Of a stretch of 64,000 nucleotides of DNA, positions 42,401-52,935 are shown in pieces. The notes beneath the pieces are model-generated. The model made no database searches. It saw only the letters and a list, made by a program, of their open reading frames with translations, and was not told where the DNA came from. The stretch is taken from positions 1-64,000 of the forward strand of contig RPFO01000132.1 of assembly GCA_009746045.1 (NCBI GenBank). The letters run 5' to 3'. This DNA comes from Mesostigma viride. Lineage: Eukaryota > Streptophyta > Mesostigmatophyceae > Mesostigmatales > Mesostigmataceae. Position 1 is the stretch's first letter. Every line of letters starts with the position of its first letter. The translations under genes and the position numbers were made by a program.

Positions 42401-43308
42401 GTGCCAGCAGCCCGGGCAGAGATCCACGTTGGTGTGCAGGGAGTCGTTGTTGGGGCAGTTGTGCCGTGCGTGCCCTCTGGAAGCACCTCAGGCACCTTAT
42501 GGCCAGGGTTTCCAGGTTGGTTGTTGTTGTTGTTGTTGTTTCCCTGCTGGGACCGGTTCTGGCCCTGCTGGGACCTGTTGTTGTTGTTGTTTTGGCCCTG
42601 TTGGGACCTGTTGTTATTGTTGCCCTGCTGGGACCTGTTGTTGTTATTGTTGTTGTTGTTGTTGTTGTTGGGGTTGCCATGCAGGGGCACACGGTGCCAC
42701 GTGTTGCCACGCCCCTGAGAGCCACTGCCCCCTTGGTGGGAGGACTTGTGGGTCTTGGGTGCCCCCCCTGGCTGGCCTGCCCCTTGCGTTTGTGGCCTTG
42801 GACACCCTGGACCTTGGGGTCCTGGGCCTGGGTTGCCAGTACCCAGGGGGTCCACTGCCTCCTCGATATAGAGCATGGCAGCTCTGAAGTTGTCCCAGAG
42901 GGACTTGAGGCCTGTAAGCAGGGTAGCCAGGACAGAAGGTTGCAAATTAGCTTTTGTTAGCCAGGTGTGGATGAGATACCTTGGTTGGAGCTTGAGAAGC
43001 TCAAGGTCTTTCTCAATCATTACCCTGTATGTTTTTGCATCCCCAGAGAGGTTATTCTTGTTCACCTTATATGCAGCAAGCCAGTTGAAACGTTCTACTG
43101 CTTCCATGTGGTTATTGGTAAGCACTAGCTGTTTCAGATCAGTGATAAAGGTAGGCCACTGTTCAATGGCTGCTTCAGGTGTCAGGGTACGTTCCTGATA
43201 GGTTTGAATCAATGCTCTGATTGCAGGAGATGATTGATGGAATGTGGAGGAGGCCCTGAGAGCCTTAAACTGATGTCTAAGGTTAAGACCTTCCATCCCA
43301 TACTCCAA
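39454..43308 (-). CDS. Copia-type polyprotein: Gag part, integrase, protease-like, reverse transcriptase
   Basis: 1,284 codons without a stop. Residues ~1-170 are a copia-like Gag region (VERFNWLAAYKVNK..., LKSLWDNFRAAML). An Asn/Gln-rich stretch (~210-275, RSQQGNNNN units) stands where a zinc knuckle would be expected. Integrase starts ~375 with HHCC (HLAMGH, CQEC) and core residues in GDVMHIN, ILLDQQ and GVIERTIRSVK. A retropepsin-like segment lies at ~805-880: LAIDTQAQVSVISAQAIPGLE, then NTLLGEPFV. RT follows with KATDIKRAFLRGD and VWHGDDQLICG. The order Gag-integrase-protease-RT is unusual for copia elements, and DTQ replaces the normal DTG/DSG. Frame breaks lie both upstream and downstream. 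Confidence 0.85.
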   Translation of the reverse strand: MEYGMEGLNLRHQFKALRASSTFHQSSPAIRALIQTYQERTLTPEAAIEQWPTFITDLKQLVLTNNHMEAVERFNWLAAYKVNKNNLSGDAKTYRVMIEKDLELLKLQPRYLIHTWLTKANLQPSVLATLLTGLKSLWDNFRAAMLYIEEAVDPLGTGNPGPGPQGPGCPRPQTQGAGQPGGAPKTHKSSHQGGSGSQGRGNTWHRVPLHGNPNNNNNNNNNNNRSQQGNNNNRSQQGQNNNNNRSQQGQNRSQQGNNNNNNNQPGNPGHKVPEVLPEGTHGTTAPTTTPCTPTWISARAAGTHVIPWASRQPLQQASLPNNVSSLTLYSEDDDLITIGDGNQGIIDFEAATLLSSQHPVLEPYIKALTPTVDNSIDIKELAHQLHLAMGHETVAEELARRLGGSSMGKQLRNAVKLARQHCQECQFNSPKPQKWHTATPSTNRGMIVGDVMHINKDVQPYLILKDSWSRFTVMEPLPGMSAGQLRVALMIALPRFYPVDRILLDQQFSCLTDLEGCEAIEIAGLEDHEGQGVIERTIRSVKTLLAKNPSKDATSGVYCDRALWCHEMCTTLNMRPVLHATWGEVIPAGLQAGVYPPEVIALYNTARAQTSAKLAEKDKTHSRPVFQKGDQVLYYKENSFGKVGTWLGPVTIRGFTKNSKTVEVKHNINGKRHRVSCHRIKKYYSPMADVPGEESLSMDSLLLSGNSSMPSSSSEPPITAVDSTTAPSVNPSTLSEARPTSQPGDCLTRHEVAGLEALAQPQGTNCLPTSRSEVKLAVALQALHRSHKQQAAVAAGLAKVSAVCTSQDPWTLAIDTQAQVSVISAQAIPGLEIAPSFWARVQDFSGQSSLDVVGQVMLPILGIQTPFQVVEGYSGNTLLGEPFVSYPGVLISANELSVTGVGAVPLDHFKIPLSSIVPGMDAVIKAVNTQYAPGEIPDLDKLVHSQFLHPSAFGLGKWDIAMHSPHQISHVIQECKTQKGFTKWLMAIVHQARQEWVLPNPKNPQYKPPVTPSWDVPEGAKKLRLKFVLKQKPQKVGSPIFHARPCVTELKGTSTLPKGETYTPGLQQTSLRIMLSLFLHNLNAGQDYVCKATDIKRAFLRGDPEKAESVWKGKVYVVDTPAVWKPYIDEPHLIINIGVEGLVSAPKIFRDSAEEVFKKLKATYDDLDPCFFVVPTPSGLLFFVWHGDDQLICGPRAEVETFIQQVQESYEIGKQVELSTTPIQFCGIMLQLHRQPDQWVCSLSPPAEYIQDCLDLLQDTASPYTCVPLFRANWGGGQPSVGLP

Positions 43309-45076
43309 GCAAAAACAAATTGCTTAGCTTGTTCAACAGTGTGACCCTCAGGCAAGCCAGCAATATTGATTTTGGATTCCTTTTTATGAGGGTTAAACAC
43401 ACCTGTGAGAGGGGGGTTGGCCCTCAAGAAGCGTCGGTTGCTTGTTGCAGGCGGGTGGGGTCCAGGTTGATGGTCCCCCGCTCATACCGCGACATCAGGG
43501 CGCGCAGGCCCTCGACAGTTTGCAGCTGGTTAGCTGTTAACTGCTGATCTTGCAACGAGGCCAGCTGGGCCTGGAGAATGGCGAGCTGTTCCAGGACATC
43601 CCCGCTCCTTGGGGGGGCCTCAGCAGGTTGTGGGTGCCTGGGCACCTCTGCACCTCCCCCCAGGGCCTCCTGGGGTCCTGGCCACCCCCCCTGGTTGGGG
43701 AGGGGGCCCCAACCCACAGGGCGAACCTGGGGTGGTGGGGGAGGGGGAGGGGGGGCATGGTGGCCCGGGGGAGCCCGGGGGGTCCGGGTAACCCCACTGG
43801 GTCCAGCCCCAGCGGTGGAGGGGCGGGCAGGGGTGTCTGCCGCCGCTCTCCTCCTGGCCTCCTCCTGAGACGCTTCATCTCCTTGCGTACCTCATGCTCC
43901 CGGAGGGCTGCCTGAAAGGCAGCCTCATCCTCGGATGTCAGGGAGTGGTTCTCCCATGATCATAGCATCCGGACAGGACAGTCCGCCTCTTTGCCCTTCC
44001 TCGGCCCAGGGCCAGCAGTCCCTCCTTGTACTGCAGGGTTGGGGGGAGAGGGTTTCTTGCTGGTGGTTTCCAGCGGGGGGGCTTCAGCTACCACCCCATG
44101 TTTGGCCAAGATGGCCTCCGTGACCCTGGCTTGGGTTAGGAGGACATGGTTTTAAAATGTGCTGACCGAGCAAGCTCGGCCAGGTCTTGACTGTCCGCAT
44201 AGTCCATGGGATAGTCAGCATTTTTGAGAGGTCACGTAGCCGCTGGTGGCCTCGCGGTACGCCGCCATCGCCTGGTGGGTAGCCAGGCGACGGGCGGCCT
44301 CCTCCTCATATTCTTGCCGCTTAGCGGCGAGCCGAAAAGCCGTCTCTCGGCGGACCTCCGGTCCGCTGCCTCGCTCGGCGTTCTTCATTAGCCACCAGCG
44401 CGGCCTGCTCGACCGCCAGGAGCGCTGGGGTAAGATTGATCTCAGTCTCCCCATCGGGGAGACTGGCAGTGTCGGAGACCTCATCGTCGGACATTGGTTG
44501 TCCTCCGATGGGCTCCACGGGTTTACGCACCACCCGTGCGAGCTTAATGCTCTCCATGTCCTTCTTCTTGCGAAGAAGGGACGAGGTCGCCCAAGTTGAA
44601 GCTCAATGTGATTGTGCCCTGGGCGAAAGGGACACGAAGATTGATGTGGCGGGACGAAAGGTAATCGTCCCGTCCGGCGCCACCGAAGCCGTCTGACGGG
44701 GCATAGCTCCCGAAGTGGCAACGGGGGCCGAACTGGGGAGCCTCAGTGGGGTTTACCACCGAGGTCTCCGCAGCCATGGCCGCGCCAGCCGTGGTTGCGG
44801 CTGGGGCAGCCGCCGGAGTCGAGGGTAAGCCGGTCCCCCGGGGGGAGCCGTCTCGGCCTCCGGCCTCTCAGGGGAGGGGGGTAGGTCGGTCGGCTTTGCA
44901 GCCGCCGTCCCCTCGTCCTGGCAACATTGTGAGTCTTTTTGTTTTTTTCTTTTTCTTGGAAATGGCCGCATCGCCAGCCGGCTTCTGTTGTTGTCTTTGG
45001 GCATCCGCCGATCCTGCCCATCATCATCCTCGTTGTAGGTAAGCTTCTTAGCGACATTCTTGTTCGTGATAGCCAT
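43309..45076 (-). pseudogene. Copia 5' coding region, N-terminal Gag in broken frames
   Basis: ATG at 45076 (MAITNKNVAKKLTYNEDDD) lies 19 bp inside the 5' LTR. Successive pieces in different frames follow: a basic/acidic start (44753-45076), RHINLRVPFAQGTITLSF (44544-44777), a charged helix-like piece (44215-44557), a Pro-rich segment (43537-43878), a segment of heptad character (VLEQLAILQAQLASLQDQQL, 43424-43717) and KINIAGLPEGHTVEQAKQFVFAW (43209-43427), which abuts the long frame. The order fits one Gag reading frame with several indels; introns were not excluded. Confidence 0.5.
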
Positions 45077-45094
45077 GGTAGCAAATAAAATTCA

Positions 45095-45567
45095 AGTTAG
45101 AATGCGGTGGGATATATTGCTTGAGAACACTGAGTGCTGAGAGCAATGAATTGCTTGGTTCATTAGAAAATAGGTTTACCCTTTATCAACGTTCCTCTCA
45201 CCGGCTGCGCCGCCAGTGACCGTTGGGTGCAGACCGTTGGCCCGAGGCCGCACGATGACAGGTAGCAGTCTAGTCACTGCATCGTGTGATCACAGATCAA
45301 TGCACGCTGCAGTACGGTCCCTATCTAGGATACTCTAGTACCGTCCAATGACAGGACACTACGTATACTGGGTACTGACATCTGTCACGTACCCCAGTAC
45401 CCAAAGTACCTATCTAGGGAAACGTATGCGACTCGACTAGCATTCCTATCTGCATAGCCCACGTGGTATTTATATTCACATACCAACGTAGGTTTACAAG
45501 GCTTATTCATACGTTGTATTCACAATGCCTTTGAGACTTAGTCTACAGCAAAGCATGGAGACTAACT
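45095..45567 (-). repeat. Right (5') LTR of copia element
   Basis: 473 bp, uninterrupted. From TGCTTGAGAACAC onward it is nearly identical to the left LTR. Confidence 0.8.
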
Positions 45568-45572
45568 GCATC

Positions 45573-46442
45573 CGGCCGGCCAGGCCAGCCGGGGCTGGCT
45601 TGGCGGCAATGTCCTTTGAACACCGCCTGGGCGGTGAGGCCTGCGGTGTTCTGCAGAACCTCGATAGCGATGGCGTTGTCCTTAATTAAGACGCTGGTCG
45701 ATGTCACGGAGCTGGGCGGTGATGGCGTCGGAGGTGGGGGTGGTGGCGGTGGAGGAGGCGAGGAGAGTGGAGGTGGCGGTGGAGATGGTGGAGACGAGGG
45801 GGAGCTCGGCAGCCAACGTGCTGGCAGCCCATGGCCGCCACATCTGCAGCGATGGGGGCCACGTGCTGCTCGAGGGCCTCCTTGAGGAGTGAGCGGATGG
45901 AGGATTCGGTTAAGGTGGTGGTGAGGGGCTTTGGGGGCCATGCAAAGCTCCTCGATGGAGCGTCCAAGGAGGGAAAAGAGGGCGTATTGCTGGAGGTGGG
46001 GGCGGCGGGCGTTGAGGACGTCCTTGCCGAAATTGTGCCTCTGGAGGAAGGCATTGATTGACAAGGCGACCTTGGTGGGAAAGCTGCTTGCATAGTTCTA
46101 TATAAGAGAGGCATGCGTCCCGAAAAACACGTGGGCCAGGATGCGATCGTGTGTAAGCTTCAAGCTAATATAACAATGTCAAAATAGCCACTGAGGCTGG
46201 CTGGCGTCAAAGTCGTTCTCAACTACTCATCCAAAAGCCCGTCAGGACGACTGCGCTTGGGTTCGGGCGACGCTGCTGGCGAGGCGGGCGCAGCAGGGGG
46301 CTGGACGACCACTAGAGCTTGGCTGGTGGCGCCGCTGCCTTCTGGGCCGGTGGGCGAAGCTGCAGCCGGAGCTGTAGCTAGGCGTATTTTCATTGCCGAG
46401 CGCAGCCGCCAGACTGCGTTGCGTCGAGAGGCGTTTGCTCAT
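45573..46442 (-). pseudogene. ORF1-like retroelement protein, N-terminal half (copy b)
   Basis: ATG at 46442 gives MSKRLSTQRSLAAALGNEN, matching the start of copy a. The rest is spread over three frames: QPPAAPASPAASPEPKR-like sequence, FLQRHNFGKDVLNARRPHLQQYALFSLLGRSIEEL, SSIRSLLKEALEQHVAPIAADVAAMG, a Pro-rich stretch and NTAGLTAQAV. It is cut at 45572 by the copia element and continues at 36182. It is heavily frameshifted and certainly inactive. Confidence 0.6.
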
Positions 46443-46575
46443 CGTATATTGCGTACTATAGCTTCAGAAAATTATATCAGCATATGTGCGTCGTAGAAAG
46501 ACGCGTCGATTGTGATATTCACGGCTAAATTCGGTGCTCAAAAGTGAAAGTTATGAGCTCCGCCGTCAGCCATGG
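46443..46575 (-). promoter_or_regulatory. Conserved leader of ORF1-like copy b
   Basis: Shares ATTATATCAGCAT-TGTGCGTC and GGCTAAATTCGGTGCTCAAA with the leader at 32947-33060, in the same position relative to the start codon. Confidence 0.45.
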
Positions 46576-46644
46576 CTATCGCGTGGCTCGTGGCCTTGTC
46601 ACGTGATAACTTTGGCAATACTGCGTTTCAGCCGTAACCGATTA

Positions 46645-46800
46645 TAATTAATTAATTAATTAATTAAACTCGTGCCCCCGTTGGGGAGTCACGGAGCACC
46701 GGAGTGCTTTTAATCCCTGTGTGTGCACTACAGGAGAAAGGGCAGAGACCCCCAGTCTCCTTCATGCCAAAGGCATGCCACAGCCGCAATCAGGCGCGCT
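46645..46800. mobile_element. MITE family 2 end next to (TTAA)n
   Basis: TTAATTAATTAATTAATTAA is followed by CTCGTGCCCCCGTTGGGGAGTCACGGAG, AGAGACCCCC and GGCATGCCACAGC. The same sequence is at 53515-53720. Confidence 0.55.
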
Positions 46801-47157
46801 AGCTAAACGGACACGCTAACGATCCGGCAAACTGTGGGTGCAATAAGACCCATGTAAGCGTAGCATAACAAGTATAGCGTGGGCAAGTAATCTGAACATA
46901 GCCAGGGCGTAGCATGGCTGTACTAGGACTAGGCTAAGGCTATGGCTGGTTGTGTACCGTGCGTTGGCGGCACGTGACTAGGTGTGTTGGCACAGCTAGG
47001 CAAACATTCTAGGCATGGCTGCCGTAGCGGCAGTGACTCCAATGGTTACAAGCTAGGGCTATTGCTGTTCTAGCCCGCTGGGGGCGTCCACATCTTGTGG
47101 TTGATCATCAGGTCCCCGCCCCTCCAGTACACCTCGGGCTTCTGGGGGTCCTGCTTA
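46801..47157. other. Flank shared with 53700-53830; no gene seen
   Basis: GGACACGCTAACGATCC...GTGGGTGCAAT-AGACCCATGT...GCGTGGGCAAGTAAT recurs at 53712-53820. It probably belongs to MITE family 2 or to the 3' UTR of the ORF1-like copy that begins at 47158. Confidence 0.4.
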
Positions 47158-48464
47158 TCATTGGCGGAGGTATTCCGGCCACAGGTCGCGTCGCTGCTGT
47201 TGCTGAGGGGGGGTTAGGTCGTCATCCAGCGTCCAGGTGAGGTCGTGCAACCGCTTGCGACGAGAGAGGAACCGCTGCTTATCCTCAGGGGAGAGGAAGG
47301 TGAGCAGGACAGTCTGGTGGGGTGGCCGCCTTGTCCCGTGAGTGGGGAAGGCGGTGGCACCCACGCAGTTCTACCTCACCCACCAGGCCCATGAGGGTGA
47401 GAAGCTGGTTCTTGAGCTCGTCAGCAAGGGAGGTTGACGTCTCACCTGGCTTCTGGGGGAAGCGACGTAGCACCACTCGGCACTCGCGGCGAGCGCGACC
47501 GGTGACCTCCCGTTGCTGGGCCTGGCGGTGGTCCTCCAGCTCCTGGAGCTTCGTGGCGATGGCGTCGGTGGTGGAGGCGGTCGCTGACCGCAGAAGGTCC
47601 GCATAGGAGAGCGGGAGGTCACCAGCATCCTCAGTGCCGGGGTGGCTGGGAGGCAATGGTGGCCGTCTGCTCCGCTATCTTTGGGACCTGTGTGGCCAGG
47701 GCCTCGGTGTGGGCGGTGATGGCCTCAAGCTTCTTCATGAGCACGCCGCACTTGCCCTCCACCTGGTTAAGGCGAGAGACAAGTGCAGCATGCGTTTCCG
47801 AAGCCTGCGCCGCGGTGTGTAGCGCCGTGAACTGTGGTTGTAGCTTGTGGACGACCTTGGTTTCCACGTTGGAGACCCGGGCCTCGACCGTGTTGAGCGT
47901 GGTGTTCAGCGAGGTCATCTTTTCGGCCAGCGGCCAGGTCACGTGCTCCTCCAGCACTGCGCGGATGTCATCCTTGCAGAGGGGGGAATCCGATGGGGCT
48001 GCCGGCTGTGCGGGGGCTGGGGCGAATTGAGTGCGTTCCAAAGTGCTCTGGTGATGTCGCCGAAGCTGATCTGGTAGTAGCTGGTCAAGATAACCGTGCG
48101 TTGGCGGGATTCGTCACAGGTGTAGAGCCAGGACGTGTTGCGGTAGTCGATAGCCGTCCCCCCTGTCCAGGCCACAAAGAGCTTCCGCTCCTGTGACAGT
48201 GAGGAACTGGAGAACTTCGACGACTTCCTGCGGCGACAGCTTCTGCCACTCGAGGAGGGTGAACATTTGGTCGCCGGGCAAGAATTTGCTCCATTTGTGG
48301 CGATCGTGGCATGGTTTCTTGGGCTCAGGCGAGGCGCTTGGCGATGGGTCTGCTGGCGGTGAGTTGGCGAGCCCAGGCGGCTGGACAAGAACGATGGCGA
48401 GAGGGTTGGGCTGGGAGCCGGTAAGCTCCTTTTCCAAACCCCGTTTTGCTTTAGGGGTCGTCAT
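47158..48464 (-). pseudogene. ORF1-like retroelement protein, full-length but frameshifted (copy c)
   Basis: ATG at 48464 (MTTPKAKRGLEKEL). Pieces in order: VQPPGLANSPPADPSPSASPEPKKP; WQKLSPQEVVEVLQFL; after a shift, DDIRAVLEEHVTWPLAEKMTSLNTTLNTVEARVSN, with clear coiled-coil character to ~47650; after a shift, LPLSYADLLRSATASTTDAI and GETSTSLADELKNQLL; after another shift, the core VLLTFLSPEDKQRFLSRRKRL...WTLDDDLTPPQQQQRRDLW. It diverges from copies a and b but has the same architecture. At least three frame changes make it inactive. Confidence 0.6.
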
Positions 48465-48479
48465 AGCTGCTTGTCACGT

Positions 48480-48755
48480 GATAACTTTGGCAATACTGCG
48501 TTTCAGCCGTAACCGATTATACTGGCATGTGCGTCTCAAAAAAGCGCATCGAATGCAAGTGGTCTGACCGAATTTGGGGCTCAGATGCAAAAGATCTGAA
48601 CTCCGCCGTCAGCCATACCGCCGTCAGCCATTCCAACCGATTATACTGGCGTGTACGTCTGAATAATAAAGCGCATCGAATGCAAGTGGTCTGACCGAAT
48701 TTGGGGCTCACACGCAAAAGATCTGAGCTCCGCCGTCAGCCATACCGCCGTCAGC
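48480..48755 (-). promoter_or_regulatory. Leader of ORF1-like copy c, partly duplicated
   Basis: A ~120-bp block (CCGATTATACTGGC...GAATGCAAGTGGTCTGACC...CCGCCGTCAGCC) occurs twice in tandem (about 48514-48632 and 48638-48751). The block parallels the leaders of copies a and b. Confidence 0.45.
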
Positions 48756-48804
48756 CATACCGTTGGGGAGTCACGGAGCATCTGCCTCCCTGATACTACG
48801 TTGC

Positions 48805-48808
48805 TTAA
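48805..48808. repeat. TTAA target duplication, left
   Basis: TTAA here and at 58026-58029 flank the element with termini CCCCTCATTGGTC / GACCAATGAGGGG. Confidence 0.8.
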
Positions 48809-50304
48809 CCCCTCATTGGTCCCATTTAAAGCCGAAAAATCGGCTGCAAAATGCTAAATTTGCAAACCACCCCACAGCCAACCTACCAACATCCAAGGGC
48901 TGTCCTTGGGGGTCAAGCATGTCCATGAGTTGCCCTTCGGGGTGAGCTATCACAACCTAACATATCTGCAGGGTATGCCATAGAAAACTACCGCCAAAGT
49001 TAGGGGGGTCGAGACGCGCGTTTTCATATTTGGTAGAATGTGCATTTTGAATTATGTTATAAGACCTAGGCACCTACCACTTCAGGGATGATAAACAATT
49101 AGTTGCTGAACAGTTTGAGCCATTGGGGTCATCATTTGGGTGGGTATACCAGCAGTTACACCCAGTACAGCCCATAGGGGTACCGTTGGTAAAAAGCAAC
49201 CAAGGGGGTAGGGGTGGGCATACTACCTACTAATACCTAGTAATATGGCCCCCAACCATGCCATACAATACATTTCCCTTCCACAATGATGGGGAAACAT
49301 AACTGCATCATCACACTGCCCTTACATGGCACCTATGTGCAGGTGCCACCTTGTCCATGCACGTAGGTAACGTGGTACCGATACCCTACGCAAGGCATAC
49401 ATTATAGGAGGCAGCCACCAACAAACTAGTGACGTTGAGCCTATTTCAGCCTGCCCTAGCAAGGATAAACTAGGCCTAAGCTGCTATAGCTTGCCAGGTG
49501 ATGGCCAGCACACCTGGTGGCACATGCTGTCAATGGGAAGCTTTTACTCACCAGTTACGTGCTTGATGATGCCACAGAGACCAGCCAACTGCCTCACACT
49601 CATGCAATATGTGTATGGGAAATGTATAACAAACATATATGGAGGTATTCAAACCCATACAGCATCTAAAACTTATCACCATCACACTGTGGCAGGTCAA
49701 CTGACTGAGGGAAGCATCTAAGAAGGGTGTTTTAGAAAGGGGCCAGGCCAGGGTCAAGAAAGAGCATGAATAATGCAAAAAGAATGTGCTACACAAGCTA
49801 GAACGTATATATAAACGTCAAACATCGATAGGAAAACGATGCTGAAGCTTTACCAGGCATGGATGGCGTTACCTTGGCCCAGGCGGTGGTCGCAAAATGG
49901 CGCAAAATGGCACACCAAAGTTGTGCAGCATGGTCGCTAGATTCGGCGATTTCTTGCCACCCTTGCACGTTTACGACTAATATGTATCATAAAAAGTACA
50001 AAGAAACCAATATATCCTTTAAAATACGCCGGAAAGGTATTGCTGTCAACGTTTCTATCGTCCGGCCTGATCGCAGTTTTTTCCAGCAAGAACGCTGCCG
50101 ACACCTATCAAATGGCATTCCCGCGAACCAAAAATTGGCCTGTGTGATCTTTAGGACGTATAAAATCAATTTCCTAAGTTTGGCCAGAAAATTCGAACGC
50201 AAACGTAAATGCCATGCGTGGGCGCAAGCCGCCATGGCCAGGTCGTCGTTTTCCGGAATGCACGTTGTACGTGAAAAAGTACCCTGACCCCTTGTACTTT
50301 GACC

Positions 50305-50314
50305 GGCCAGAACA
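50305..50314. repeat. 10-bp target duplication GGCCAGAACA, left of foldback element
   Basis: The same 10 bp are at 57822-57831, and occur once in the empty site near 62911-62922. Confidence 0.8.
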
Positions 50315-51052
50315 GGGATTTCTTATTCCGGCGCCCAATGGCCTCCAGGACAGGCGCGCCGCGCCAGACTCGCCCGCCTTTGGGCTTTGGGCGTCTTGGA
50401 ATTTGGCTTTGGGCGTCTTGGAATTTGCCTTTGGGCGTTTGCTCTTTTGGCAGATTTCTGCACTACACTGGTACTACGTAAAAAAGCACAGACTGGTGCG
50501 GCGTAACATTTTTAAACTTGGTAAAATTACCGCCGCACAGCCAGCCAGAACTGGACAAGGTGATGGCCGCAAGTAGTCGTTGCTGGGCTATCGTATTTGT
50601 AGCATGGGGCGTTTCACCGAGTCTACGGTTAGCATGATGGGGAGGATTCCTAACCTTCATTATGTGGGTTAAGTAGGGGTGGTCATAGTGGCCGGTTTCC
50701 CTCGCTTCCTTGTAAACCAGGCTCTGCGTCAAGATCACAGACGACCGGGTAAGTAGTTGTTCCAGTCTGTTCTAGTTTGTATGACGCCTGCTATTAGGCG
50801 TTCTTGTTATTGTCGTTCATCATCGCCGTGACCGTCGTGGCCAGCAGCGTGCTTTTTTTACATACCGGATGGTGTCGACTTGTTTATTGATAGCGCATTG
50901 GTGAATATCGCTGCATGGAGGAATATCGGCTACAACCCGCGGGAAAGTGCTGGCTCCAATGTTCTTTTTGTATGCAGGCTGACGGCACTGCCAAGCCGGA
51001 GACGAATATGACGCTCGTTAAAATGCCAGTCATTCAGACCGACTGCGCGACT

Positions 51053-52655
51053 GGTTGTGGGATACACGTTCCTGGTTGTGGGATGTGTTCCTTGTTGTGG
51101 GATACTTGTTCCTGGTTGTGGGATGCACGTTCCTGGTTGTGGGATAGTCGTTCCTGGTTGTGGGATACTTGTTCCTGGTTGTGGGATGTGTTCCTTGTTG
51201 TGCGATACTTGTTCCTGGTTGTGGGATACACGTTCGTGGTTGTGGGATAGTCGTTCCTGGTTGTGGGAAACACGTTCCTGGTTGTGGGAAACACGTTCCT
51301 GGTTGTGGGATACACGTTCCTGGTTGTGGGATACACGTTCCTGGTTGTGGGATAGTCGTTCCTGGTTGTGGGATACTTGTTCCTAGTGGTGGGAAACACG
51401 TTCCTGGTTGTGGGATAGTCGTTCCTGGTTGTGGGATACTTGTTCCTGGTTGTGGGATAGTCGTTCCTGGTTGTGGGAAACACGTTCTTGGTTGTGGGAT
51501 ACTTGTTCCTGGTTGTGGGATGTGTTCCTTGTTGTGGGATACACGTTCCTGGTTGTGGGATACTTGTTCCTGGTTGTGGGACGTGTTCCTTGTTGTGCGA
51601 TACTTGCTCCTGGTTGTGGGAAACACGTTCTTGGTTGTGGGATGCACGTTCCTGGTTGTGGGATACACGTTCCTGGTTGTGGGATACTTGTTCCTGGTTG
51701 TGGGATGTGTTCCTTGTTGTGCGATACTTGTTCCTGGTTGTGGGAAACACGTTCCTGGTGGTGGGAAACACGTTCCTGGTTGTGGGATAGTCGTTCCTGG
51801 TTGTGGGATACTTGTTCCTGGTGGTGGGAAACACGTTCCTGGTTGTGGGATACTTGTTCCTGGTTGTGGGATGCACGTTCCTGGTTGTGGGATACACGTT
51901 CCTGGTTGTGGGATACTTGTTCCTGGTTGTGGGATACTTGTTCCTGGTTGTGGGATACTTGTTCCTGGTTGTGGGATACTTGTTCCTGGTTGTGGGATGC
52001 ACGTTCCTGGTTGTGGGATACTTGTTCCTGGTTGTGGGAAACACGTTCCTGGTGGTGGGATGCTTGTTCCTGGTTGTGGGATACACGTTCCTGGTTGTGG
52101 GAAACACGTTCCTGGTTGTGGGATACTTGTTCCTGGTGGTGGGAAACACGTTCCTGGTTGTGGGATACTTGTTCCTGGTTGTGGGATACACGTTCCTGGT
52201 TGTGGGAAACACGTTCCAGGTTGTAGGATACTTGTTCCTGGTTGTGGGATACACGTTCCTGGTTGTGGGAAACATGTTCCTGGTGGTGGGAAACACGTTC
52301 CTGGTTGTGGGATACTTGTTCCTGGTTGTGGGATACTTGTTCATGGTTGTGGGATACACGTTCCTGGTTGTGGGATACTTGTTCCTGGTTGTAGGATACT
52401 TGTTCCTGGTTGTGGGATACTTGTTCCTGGTTGTGGGATACTTGTTCCTGGTTGTGGGAAACACGCTCCTGGTTGTGGGAAACACGTTCCTGGTTGTGGG
52501 ATACACGTTCCTGGTTGTGGGAAACACGTTCCTGGTTGTGGGAAACACGTTCTTGGTTGTGGGATAGTCGTTCCTGGTTGTGGGATACACGTTCCTGGTT
52601 GTGGGAAACACGTTCTTGGTTGTGGGATACTTGTTCCTGGTTGTGGGATGTGTTC
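51053..52655 (+). repeat. 21-bp minisatellite, left arm
   Basis: About 76 units of GTTCCTGGTTGTGGGA plus a 4-5-base variable cassette (TACTT, TACAC, AACAC, TAGTC, TGCAC or TGTG). Most units are 21 bp, so every frame stays open and yields long 7-residue-repeat frames on both strands; none is evidence of a gene. Confidence 0.95.
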
Positions 52656-52669
52656 CTGGTCCAAATATA

Positions 52670-52935
52670 AAGGGGCACGGGAATTAGCGATAGCAGAGGG
52701 GGCTCGGGAATAACGTTAGCAGAGGGGCACGGGCACTAACGTTAGTGAAGGGGCACGGGCACTAACGTTAGCAGAGGGGGCTGGGCACTAACGTTAGTAA
52801 AGGGGCACGGGCACTAACGTTAGCAGAGGGGGCTGGGCACTAACGTTAGTAAAGGGGCACAGGCACTAACATTAGCAGAGGGGGCTGGGCACTAACGTTA
52901 GTAAAGGGGCACGGGCACTAACGATAGCAGAGGGG
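52670..52935 (+). repeat. AACGTTAG-type tandem repeats, left arm
   Basis: Units of about 50 bp with GGGCACTAACGTTAG and CAGAGGGGGCTGGGCAC. The inverted counterpart is at 54536-55045. Confidence 0.85.

Larger units (their letters stand above)
36188..45567 (-). mobile_element. Copia-type LTR retrotransposon inserted in ORF1-like copy b
   Basis: Coding strand is minus. The 5' LTR is on the right (45095-45567, 473 bp). The 3' LTR is on the left (36188-38449), split by an insertion at 36441-38216. Between them lie broken gag frames, a 1,284-codon frame with integrase, protease-like and RT domains, and an RNase H frame. LTR ends read AGTTAG...CTAACT rather than TG...CA. The first ~25-30 bp at the U5 end differ between the two LTRs although the rest is nearly identical. 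The 5-bp duplication GCATC supports these outer limits. Confidence 0.85.

Noticed and set aside
42429..42960. Cys/Val-rich plus-strand frames of 150-198 aa
   Set aside because: Antisense shadows of the Asn/Gln-rich segment of the copia polyprotein.
51053..52655. CRISPR-like look of a constant repeat with variable short segments
   Set aside because: The variable part is 4-5 bp from a few fixed types, not unique spacers, and the context is eukaryotic transposons; no cas genes.
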